The notes beneath the pieces are model-generated. The model was not told the origin of the DNA. It did not search any database and saw only the letters and a program-made list of their open reading frames with translations. Shown piece by piece: positions 36,548 through 42,972 of a stretch of DNA of 58,750 nt. The stretch comes from Agromyces seonyuensis. GTDB taxonomy: Bacteria > Actinomycetota > Actinomycetes > Actinomycetales > Microbacteriaceae. Position 1 is the stretch's first letter; each line of letters starts with the position of its first letter. The translations under genes and the position numbers were made by a program. The DNA lies in the NCBI RefSeq assembly GCF_009789225.1, contig NZ_WSTA01000012.1, positions 1-58,750 of the forward strand, given 5' to 3'.

Positions 36548-36775
36548 CGCGTCCGCCGGTCGAGAAGCGCGAAGCGGGTCTCGAGACCTCGTCCGTGCGG
36601 AGGACTCCGGGCTCTGGCCCCGGTCCGCTGGTCGAGTAGCGCGAAGCGCGTCTCGAGACCTCGTCCGTACGGAGGGCTCCGGCCTCTGGCCTCGGTCGTC
36701 CGCTGGTCGAGTAGCGCGAAGCGCGTATCGAGACCTCGTCCGTACGGAGGGCTCCGGGCTCCGACCCGGTAGGCT
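36529..36775 (+). repeat. tandem array built from the 3' end of the zinc-ribbon gene
   Basis: An 18-base element (GGAGGASTCCGGGCTCTG and variants) occurs at 36529, 36599, 36671 and 36746, giving periods of 70, 72 and 75. The first copy is the coding end of the zinc-ribbon gene. Between copies lies a palindromic segment starting GGTCGAG at 36558, 36630 and 36705 and ending CGAGACC. Thus three full units and one partial unit run from the gene end to the start of rnpB. Confidence 0.85.
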
Positions 36776-36782
36776 GTTCCGG

Positions 36783-37169
<387 letters not shown>

Positions 37170-37178
37170 CATACGACG

Positions 37179-37218
37179 CGAACGGCGCCCGCCCCGGAAA
37201 CGGGGCGGGCGCCGTTCG
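37179..37218. terminator. terminator between rnpB and ppgK
   Basis: A perfect 18-bp stem (CGAACGGCGCCCGCCCCG and its complement) closes with a GAAA tetraloop. It ends rnpB on the plus strand and ppgK on the minus strand. Confidence 0.85.
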
Positions 37219-37231
37219 TCGTTCCGAACCC

Positions 37232-38002
37232 TCAGCCGGCGGCGAGGCCCGCCGCGCCGATGATGCCCGCGTTGTTGCGGTGCACGGCGGCGATGATCGG
37301 CACGGACAGGTGCAGCTTCGGCAGGAACTTCTCGGGGTGCTTCGAGACGCCGCCGCCGACGACGAACAGGTCGGGGGAGAAGAGGAACTCGAGCGTCGAG
37401 TAGTACTTCTGGAGCCGTTCGGCCCACTGGTCCCACGAGAGCTCTTCGCGTTCCATGGCGGAGTAGGCGGCCCGCGACTCGGCGTCGTGACCGTCGATCT
37501 CGAGGTGTCCGAGCTCGCTGTTGGGCACGAGCACGCCGTTGTGGAGCATCGCGGAGCCGATGCCGGTGCCGAGGGTCGTCAGGATGACGAGCCCGTCGAC
37601 GCCCTTCGCAGCGCCGTTGCGGAGTTCTGCGACGCCGGCGGCATCCGCGTCGTTGACGAATCGGATGTCGCGATCGAGACGCTGCTCGAAGAGGCGCTCG
37701 GCCGGGAGGCCGATCCACTTCTTCGAGACGTTCGCCGCCGACAGCGTGCGCCCGTCCTTGACGATCGCCGGGAAGCACACGCCGAGCGGGAGCTTGTCGA
37801 GCTTCGGAGCGTCGTCGGCCTCGGCGATCTTGTCGAGCAACTCCGCCGTCGCTTCGAGGATGTCGTCCGGTTCGCCGCCGTCGGGTGTGAAGATCTTGAT
37901 GCGTTCGGTGACGAGTTTGCCGGTGCGGAGGTCGACCACGGCCCCCTTGATGCCCGTTCCGCCGATGTCGATGCCGATCGCGTGGTGGTGCGAGTTCCCC
38001 AT
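37232..38002 (-). CDS. ppgK: polyphosphate glucokinase
   Basis: The 256-residue ROK-type kinase phosphorylates glucose with polyphosphate or ATP to give glucose 6-phosphate. The N-terminal phosphate-binding motif is AIGIDIGGTGIKGAVVD, the catalytic Asp is in RFVNDADAAG, and the second phosphate motif is ILTTLGTGIGSAMLHNG. The C-terminal VVGGGVSKHPEKFLPKL is typical of actinobacterial PpgK. It has two possible starts; the ATG at 38002 is preferred. Upstream a -10-like TAGGGT (38015-38010) lies seven bases before it, inside the end of the map gene, so ppgK may have its own leaderless promoter. Confidence 0.95.
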   Translation of the reverse strand: MGNSHHHAIGIDIGGTGIKGAVVDLRTGKLVTERIKIFTPDGGEPDDILEATAELLDKIAEADDAPKLDKLPLGVCFPAIVKDGRTLSAANVSKKWIGLPAERLFEQRLDRDIRFVNDADAAGVAELRNGAAKGVDGLVILTTLGTGIGSAMLHNGVLVPNSELGHLEIDGHDAESRAAYSAMEREELSWDQWAERLQKYYSTLEFLFSPDLFVVGGGVSKHPEKFLPKLHLSVPIIAAVHRNNAGIIGAAGLAAG

Positions 38003-38007
38003 GGCCT

Positions 38008-38889
38008 TCACCCTACCGAGGTCGCCGGAGGCAGCGTCAGGATTTCGACGCCGCGCTCGGTCACGACCATCGTGTGCTCGAACTGCGCGGTGAGCTTCCG
38101 GTCCCGCGTCGTCACGGTCCAGTCGTCGTCCCACACGTCCCACTCGGTCGTGCCGAGGGTGAGCATGGGCTCGATCGTGAAGACCATGCCGACCTCGATG
38201 ATGTCGTCGTACTGCTCGGTGTCGTAGTGGGGGATGATCAGCCCGGTGTGGAACGCGCGGCCGACGCCGTGCCCCGTGTACTCCCGGACCACGCCGTAGT
38301 CGAAGCGCTTCGCGTACGCCTCGATCGCACGGCCGATGACGTTGACCTGACGCCCGGGCGCGACGGCCTTCATGCCGCGGCGCAGCGCCTCCTCGGTGCG
38401 CTCGACGACCAGTCGGGTCTCCTCGGCGCCCTCGCCGACGACGAAGGTGCGGTTGAGGTCGCCGTGATAGCCGTCGAGGTAGGCGGTCACGTCGAGGTTG
38501 ATCAGGTCGCCGTCCTCGAGCACGGTGTCGTCGGGGATGCCGTGGCAGATCACTTCGTTGACCGAGGTGCAGCTCGACTTCGGGTAGCCCCGGTAGCCGA
38601 GGGTCGAGGGGTAGGCGCCGTGGCCGACGACGTACTCGTGCACGATGCGGTCGAGCTCGTCGGTCGTGACGCCCGGTCGGATCGCCGCGGCCGCGGCCTC
38701 GATGGCGCCGGCGGCGATCGTGCCGGCGGCGCGGATGCGCTCGACCTCGTCGGGGGCGTAGCGGTCGCCCCCGGTGTTGGGGCGCGGCTCGGCGCGGCCG
38801 ACGTACTCGGGGCGGGCGATCGAGGCCGGCACGGCGCGCGCGGGCGACAGTCGGCCGGGGATCAGATGTCCGGCGGAATCCTTGGGCAT
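38008..38889 (-). CDS. map: methionine aminopeptidase, type I
   Basis: The 293-residue enzyme removes the initiator Met from nascent proteins. The five metal ligands of the pita-bread fold are visible: two Asp in [19 protein letters not shown], the His in [14 protein letters not shown], and Glu residues in [10 protein letters not shown] and AQFEHTMVV. An N-terminal extension of about 45 residues before [12 protein letters not shown] is usual in actinobacterial forms and may bind the ribosome. The ATG lies seven bases after a -10-like TAGGCT (38902-38897), so the mRNA appears leaderless. Its start codon lies within the putative -10 of the divergent SPOR-like gene. Confidence 0.95.
   Translation of the reverse strand: MPKDSAGHLIPGRLSPARAVPASIARPEYVGRAEPRPNTGGDRYAPDEVERIRAAGTIAAGAIEAAAAAIRPGVTTDELDRIVHEYVVGHGAYPSTLGYRGYPKSSCTSVNEVICHGIPDDTVLEDGDLINLDVTAYLDGYHGDLNRTFVVGEGAEETRLVVERTEEALRRGMKAVAPGRQVNVIGRAIEAYAKRFDYGVVREYTGHGVGRAFHTGLIIPHYDTEQYDDIIEVGMVFTIEPMLTLGTTEWDVWDDDWTVTTRDRKLTAQFEHTMVVTERGVEILTLPPATSVG
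38010..38015 (-). promoter_or_regulatory. -10 hexamer TAGGGT before ppgK
   Basis: On the minus strand TAGGGT is followed by GAAGGCC and the ATG. It overlaps the map stop codon, so ppgK could be transcribed independently of map. Confidence 0.35.
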
Positions 38890-38904
38890 ACGATCAAGCC
38901 TATG
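38887..38904. promoter_or_regulatory. interlocked divergent leaderless promoters of map and SPOR-like gene
   Basis: The 12 bases between the two ATG codons contain most of both promoters. Plus-strand TACGAT (38889-38894) is followed by seven bases and the ATG at 38902. Minus-strand TAGGCT (38902-38897) is followed by seven bases and the ATG at 38889. Each hexamer shares its first base with the other gene's ATG. Neither start has a ribosome site. Confidence 0.6.
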
Positions 38905-39087
38905 ACTGCGGATATCGAGCAGAAGTTCTGGTACAACCTCAAGACCGGCGCGGTGGAGCACGGGTTCCAGTCGGCGTCGGCCGATCGCGTCGGGCCGTTC
39001 GACACGCACGCGGAGGCCGAGCAGGCGCTCGAGATCCTCCGCGCGAACTCGGCCAAGTGGGCCGAGGAGGACGCCGCCGAGGACTGA
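38902..39087 (+). CDS. small SPOR-like protein divergent from map
   Basis: The 61-residue protein has the sequence type [16 protein letters not shown]...[15 protein letters not shown], annotated in actinobacteria as a SPOR-domain-containing or methionine-aminopeptidase-adjacent protein. It is acidic, soluble and lacks a signal peptide, so the peptidoglycan-binding role of true SPOR domains is doubtful. The conserved aromatic core (FWYN, GPFDT) and terminal WAEEDA stand out. It is read from an apparently leaderless mRNA sharing its promoter region with map, which suggests co-regulation. No function is assigned. Confidence 0.8.
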   Translation: MTADIEQKFWYNLKTGAVEHGFQSASADRVGPFDTHAEAEQALEILRANSAKWAEEDAAED

Positions 39088-39117
39088 CCCCGCCGGTCGG
39101 GTAGCGACAACTGACCT

Positions 39118-39193
39118 CGCCGGTCGAGTAGCGACGAAGGAGCGTATCGAGACCCCTTTGCAGGGTCTCGATACGCTTCGCACTCGACCGGCG
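39118..39193. repeat. palindromic repeat element acting as terminator
   Basis: The outer 12-bp arms CGCCGGTCGAGT (39118-39129) and ACTCGACCGGCG (39182-39193) enclose an inner 14-bp stem GCGTATCGAGACCC (39142-39155) with GGGTCTCGATACGC (39163-39176). It lies between the converging SPOR-like and M3 peptidase genes. The GGTCGAG...CGTATCGAGACC core recurs at 36558-36730 and 49161-49247. Confidence 0.8.
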
Positions 39194-39201
39194 ACGCCGG
39201 C

Positions 39202-41232
39202 TCAGGCGAGCCCGCGGCGCTCCAGGAGCGGCTCGATGGCCGCATCGCGGCCGCGGAACGCGCGGTACGCCTCGAGCGGGTCGCGCGAGCCGCCGATGCC
39301 GAGCACGAACTCGCGGAAACGGTCCCCGTTCGCCCGCAGCAGCCCGCCGTGCTCGTCGAACCAGGCGCCGGTGTCGGCGTCGAGCACCTCGCTCCAGATG
39401 TAGGAGTAGTAGCCCGCGTCGTAGCCGCCCGCGAACACGTGCGCGAAGTACGTGCTCGAGTAGCGCGGCGGCACGGCCGGGTCGTCGAGGCCGACGGCGG
39501 CGAGCGCCGCGGCCTCGAACGCGGCGACGTCGTGCACGTCGGCATCCGCGTCGATCGTGTGCCAGGCCTGGTCGAGCAGTGCGGCGGCGAGGTACTCGCT
39601 CGTTTGGAAGCCCTCGTTGAACGCCCGGGCCGCGAGGAGCTTCTCGACGAGCTCGGCGGGCATGGGCTCGCCCGTCTCGTGGTGCACCGCGTAGTTGGCG
39701 AGGATCTCGGGGTGGAGCATCCACATCTCGTTGACCTGGCTCGGGAACTCGACGAAGTCGCGGTAGACGTTCGTGCCGGAGAAGGACGGGTAGGTCGTGC
39801 GCGCGAAGAGCCCGTGCAAGGCGTGGCCGAACTCGTGGAAGAGGGTCTCGGTCTCGTCGTAGGTGAGCAGCGTGGGCTCGCCGGCGGCGGGCTTCGGCAC
39901 GTTGAGGTTGTTCACGACGACCGGCAGCCCGCCGAGGAGGTCGGATTGCTCGACGAGCGAGTTCATCCACGCGCCGCCGCGTTTGGAGTCGCGCGTGAAG
40001 AAGTCGCCGAGGAAGAGGCCGACGGGGGAGCCGTCCTCGTCGTGGACCTCCCAGATGCGCACTTCGGGGTGGTAGCCGACGAGGTCGGGGCGCGGGGTGA
40101 ACGTGATGCCGTAGAGGCGGGTCGCGGCGTGGAAGACGCCGTCCACGAGCACGCGATCGAGCTCGAAGTAGGGGCGCATGGCGGCGAGGTCGACGTCGTA
40201 GCGCTCGGTGCGCACCTGCTCGGCGTAGAACGACCAATCGGATGCCTCGATGGCGCGGCCGCCGACGGCATCCGCCCGCTCCTGCAGGAGCGCGAGCTCG
40301 GCGCGGGCGTTGCGGGCCGCCGCCGGAGCGAGCCGGCCGAGCATCGCGGCCACGGCCTCGGGCGTGCGCGCGGTCTGGTCGGCCGTGACGGCCGCCGCGT
40401 GGTTCGGGAAGCCGAGGAGCCGGGCGCGTTCGGCGCGCAGTCGCGAGATCCGCAGCACGAGCTCGCGGTTGTCGTGGTCGCCGCCGCGGCCGCCGCGCGA
40501 GCGCGAGGCCGTCATGATGCGGTCGCGCGTCGCCGGCGAGGTGAGGGCGGCGAGCCACGGATGCCCGGTCGGCAGCACGAGGGTGACGAGCCAGCCGTCG
40601 AGCCCGCGCGACTTCGCGGCCTCGCGCGCGGCGGAGCGCTCGCCCTCGCTCAACCCGTCGAGCTCGGCCTCGTCGGCGACGAGCACCGCGAGCTCGTTCG
40701 TGTCGGCGAGGAGTTGCTTCTCGAAGCGGGTCGTGAGCGTCGACAGCTCGGCGTTGAGCTCGCGCAGGCGGTCCTTGTCGGACTCGGCGAGGGCGGCGCC
40801 GGCGAGCGTCATCTCGGTGTGCCGGCGCTCGATGAGGTAGACGGACTCGGCGTCGAGGCCGAGCGCGCCGCGGTTCGCGTGCAGTGCGTCGATGCGGGCG
40901 TAGAGCACGGGGTCGAGTCGGATGCGGTCGCTGTGCGCCGCGAGGATCGGCGCGAACTCGGCCTCGAGACGGTTCGTCTCCTCGCTGGAGTCGGACGAGC
41001 TCTGGTTGTAGAAGACCCGCAGCACCCGGCCGAGGTACTGGCCGCTCCGCTCGAGCGGGAGCATCGTGTTCTCGAACGTCGGGGCGGACTCGTCGGCGGT
41101 GATCGCGGCGACCTCGGCTTCGTGCTCCGCGATCGCGGCGCGGAGCGCGGGCTCGTAATCGGACTCGGCGAGCTCGGCGAACGGGGGCAGTCGGTAGGGC
41201 AGGGGGCTCGGGGCGGCGAACGGGTTCGGCAT
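39202..41232 (-). CDS. M3-family metallopeptidase (Dcp/oligopeptidase A-like)
   Basis: The 676-residue cytoplasmic zinc peptidase of the thimet oligopeptidase family is nearest to peptidyl-dipeptidase Dcp and oligopeptidase A. The zinc site is HEFGH at 466-470 within ETLFHEFGHALHGLFA; the third ligand Glu is in the following helix near FVEFPSQVNEMWMLHP. A substrate-binding Tyr/Gly segment GYDAGYYSYIWSEVLDAD is near the C-terminus. It would degrade short peptides from protein turnover or signal peptides. There is no signal peptide. It converges with the SPOR-like gene over a palindromic repeat. Subfamily and exact cleavage mode are not resolved. Confidence 0.92.
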   Translation of the reverse strand: MPNPFAAPSPLPYRLPPFAELAESDYEPALRAAIAEHEAEVAAITADESAPTFENTMLPLERSGQYLGRVLRVFYNQSSSDSSEETNRLEAEFAPILAAHSDRIRLDPVLYARIDALHANRGALGLDAESVYLIERRHTEMTLAGAALAESDKDRLRELNAELSTLTTRFEKQLLADTNELAVLVADEAELDGLSEGERSAAREAAKSRGLDGWLVTLVLPTGHPWLAALTSPATRDRIMTASRSRGGRGGDHDNRELVLRISRLRAERARLLGFPNHAAAVTADQTARTPEAVAAMLGRLAPAAARNARAELALLQERADAVGGRAIEASDWSFYAEQVRTERYDVDLAAMRPYFELDRVLVDGVFHAATRLYGITFTPRPDLVGYHPEVRIWEVHDEDGSPVGLFLGDFFTRDSKRGGAWMNSLVEQSDLLGGLPVVVNNLNVPKPAAGEPTLLTYDETETLFHEFGHALHGLFARTTYPSFSGTNVYRDFVEFPSQVNEMWMLHPEILANYAVHHETGEPMPAELVEKLLAARAFNEGFQTSEYLAAALLDQAWHTIDADADVHDVAAFEAAALAAVGLDDPAVPPRYSSTYFAHVFAGGYDAGYYSYIWSEVLDADTGAWFDEHGGLLRANGDRFREFVLGIGGSRDPLEAYRAFRGRDAAIEPLLERRGLA

Positions 41233-41497
41233 GGGCTCCACCCTAGAGGCGCGTGCGGCGGCAGCGGCCGTCTCCGGGGGGCGCCGTTCGCGGGGCCGAG
41301 GCGGGGCGACCGGCCGTCCCGCGAAGCAGTGCCGAGGCGGGGCATTCGTCCGTGCCCGGCCACCGCGCGCGTGGGGCGGCCGTAGCATCGGGCACCCCCG
41401 GCGGCGCAGGGCGAGCGAGGTGGACGCACGTCGTCGTCGACGCCTCGTCGGGGACCATTCCCCACGAGTCCCCAGAACCGCGGACGGAGCATTCCCC

Positions 41498-41728
41498 ATG
41501 ACCGCCTACACGCCATCGCCGGGCGTCGCCGGCCTGTCCTTCACCATGCCCGAGCGCATGGCCATGCGCGTCGGCATGGCCCTCGAACGCTGGGCTGCGC
41601 ACCACGCGCGCATCCGTTCCGAGATCTGGCACGACCCGCATCCGAACATCGCCGAACTGGAGCGGCAGCAGGAGGCGCTGAAGTCCGACGTGTACTTCAA
41701 GACCTTCCAGAACTTCCATCCGCTGTGA
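41498..41728 (+). CDS. small protein, paralogue-like to the gene at 42408
   Basis: The 76-residue protein is of unknown function. After a short loop it has PERMAMRVGMALERWAAHHARIR, an amphipathic helix, then an acidic/Gln-rich helix (NIAELERQQEALKSD) and a Phe-rich end. It shares the pattern ER-x-A...LE-x-WA with the 77-residue product at 42408. The two flank a HTH regulator gene, so all three may form one regulated set. GGAG before the ATG is the ribosome site. About 265 bp of non-coding sequence without other recognised signals precedes it. Confidence 0.65.
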   Translation: MTAYTPSPGVAGLSFTMPERMAMRVGMALERWAAHHARIRSEIWHDPHPNIAELERQQEALKSDVYFKTFQNFHPL

Positions 41729-41762
41729 TCGGCTCGGATGCCGCGACGGCGCGGCAGCCGAA

Positions 41763-41804
41763 TGCAAAGGAATGGTTGCAAAGCGTTCTTTGCATCGCTA
41801 TCGT
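41763..41804 (+). promoter_or_regulatory. promoter and TGCAAAG operator of the HTH regulator gene
   Basis: TTGCAA (41776-41781) and TATCGT (41799-41804), spaced by 17, form a good promoter whose start would fall at the ATG (seven bases after the -10). TGCAAAG occurs at 41763-41769 and 41777-41783, and inverted at 41788-41794 (CTTTGCA). The last two form a palindrome with spacer CGTT that covers the -35 and spacer. This layout suggests autorepression. Confidence 0.6.
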
Positions 41805-41811
41805 CGGCGGC

Positions 41812-42411
41812 ATGGACACCGAGCACGCCGCGCCCGCCCCGCGGCATACGCCCACGGGCGTGGCCACGTTGAAGGCGCTCTCGCACCCCGTCCGCATGGA
41901 GATCTTCGACCGGCTCGTGCAGTACGGGCCCGAGACGGCCTCGAGCCTCGCGGCCGCGCTGGGGGAGTCGAGCGGCGTCACGAGCTACCACCTGCGCCGC
42001 CTCGAGGGGCACGGCCTCGTGCGGGAGGTCGAGGGCAAGGGCACCGCGCGCGAGCGGTGGTGGGAGCGGGTGCCCGGCGCCGTGACCGTCGACTACACCG
42101 ATCTCGGCGGCGACGAATCCGCGCGGGTCGCCGCCGACACGCTCGTCGCCCACTGGCACGAGCTGCGCACCGGGGCGCTGGAGCGCTTCATGGCCCGCGG
42201 CGCCGACGAGCTGTCCGACGAATGGATGCGCGCCGCGCTCGTGCAGGCCGGCAACGCCACCGCGACCGCGGCGGAACTCGCCGAGCTCGGCGCCGCGATC
42301 GAGGTGCTCGTGGCCGACTTCGTCGAGCGCCACCGCGAGAACCCCGCGCCGGATGCCCGCCGGGTGCAGCTCCAGGTCAATCTCATCCCGTTGCTGGAGG
42401 CGACGCCGTGA
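41812..42411 (+). CDS. ArsR-like winged-helix regulator
   Basis: The 199-residue regulator has an N-terminal ArsR/HTH_20-type winged helix (about 18-85: LKALSHPVRMEIFDRLVQYG, then SSLAAALGESSGVTSYHLRRLEGHGLV) and a C-terminal helical region of unknown ligand. The metal-binding Cys of metal-sensing ArsR proteins are absent, so the signal is something else. The ATG at 41812 is probably the 5' end of a leaderless mRNA. Its stop overlaps the GTG of the next small gene (GTGA), so both are cotranslated. It probably represses itself through the TGCAAAG palindrome. Confidence 0.82.
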   Translation: MDTEHAAPAPRHTPTGVATLKALSHPVRMEIFDRLVQYGPETASSLAAALGESSGVTSYHLRRLEGHGLVREVEGKGTARERWWERVPGAVTVDYTDLGGDESARVAADTLVAHWHELRTGALERFMARGADELSDEWMRAALVQAGNATATAAELAELGAAIEVLVADFVERHRENPAPDARRVQLQVNLIPLLEATP

Positions 42412-42641
42412 GCACGCCGCTCCTCTCCCTCGACCGCCTCGAGGCGCCCGCCTACACGCCCCTCGAGCGCGTCGCGATCATCGCGGCCGCCCGACTCGAA
42501 GCCTGGGCCGTACGCCGCGTCGCACATCGTGCCGTCGGCAGCCCGGCGATCGACCCGGCACGGCGCCTCGTCGCCGAACGCGTGCAGGCCGAGCGCGAGC
42601 GCTGCCGCGCCGAGTACGGCGTGCTGCTCCAGGCCCGCTGA
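42408..42641 (+). CDS. small protein coupled to the HTH regulator
   Basis: The 77-residue protein starts with GTG at 42408, overlapping the regulator's stop. It is helical and basic, with LERVAIIAAARLEAWAVRRVAHRAV in the middle and a charged tail. The segment resembles that of the 76-residue product at 41498 (ER-x-A...LE-x-WA). No domain is recognised and no function is assigned. It precedes a strong hairpin that ends the regulator transcript. Confidence 0.65.
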   Translation: MSTPLLSLDRLEAPAYTPLERVAIIAAARLEAWAVRRVAHRAVGSPAIDPARRLVAERVQAERERCRAEYGVLLQAR

Positions 42642-42673
42642 GCGCCGATCCCGACTCCACGCTCTCGGATGCC

Positions 42674-42712
42674 GCGAGGGGCCGCGTCGTCCGTGACGGC
42701 GCGGCCCCTCGC
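42674..42712. terminator. hairpin after the HTH regulator operon
   Basis: Left arm GCGAGGGGCCGCG (42674-42686) pairs perfectly with CGCGGCCCCTCGC (42700-42712) around a 13-base loop. It is shared by the converging small gene at 42739. Confidence 0.65.
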
Positions 42713-42738
42713 ATCCTCGGTCGGTGCGACCGGTTCGT

Positions 42739-42972
42739 TCACCAGTCGTCGTCGGCGTCGTCCTCGAGCGCCGCGGCGCCCGTCGTGCCGAACTCGTCGA
42801 CGACGAAGCCGTCGTCGGCCGTGGCGATGCCGCGGCCCTCGAGGAACGTGAGCGTCCAGCTCGCGAACCCGGCACCCGCGTCCGCGTCGTGCGCCGCCAC
42901 GCCCGCGCAGAGCGGGGCGGGCACGGCCGCTGGCGGCGTCGCGCCGCGGTTCCAGCGGGTGCCGAGCTGCAT
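42739..42972 (-). CDS. small protein downstream of valS
   Basis: The 77-residue acidic protein has no signal peptide. It reads MQLGTRWNRG, then a VAAHDADAG segment, WTLTFLEGRGIA and a tail rich in Asp. Its ATG overlaps the valS stop by one base (TGATG), so translation is coupled to valS. Similar small proteins appear next to valS in other actinobacteria as far as I recall, but I assign no function. Given the acidic tail it may be a regulatory or folding accessory, which is speculation. Confidence 0.6.
   Translation of the reverse strand: MQLGTRWNRGATPPAAVPAPLCAGVAAHDADAGAGFASWTLTFLEGRGIATADDGFVVDEFGTTGAAALEDDADDDW

Noticed and set aside
36558-36775. Possible CRISPR array
   Set aside because: Only three to four imperfect units of 70-75 bases, no unique spacers and no cas genes; units contain gene-end sequence.
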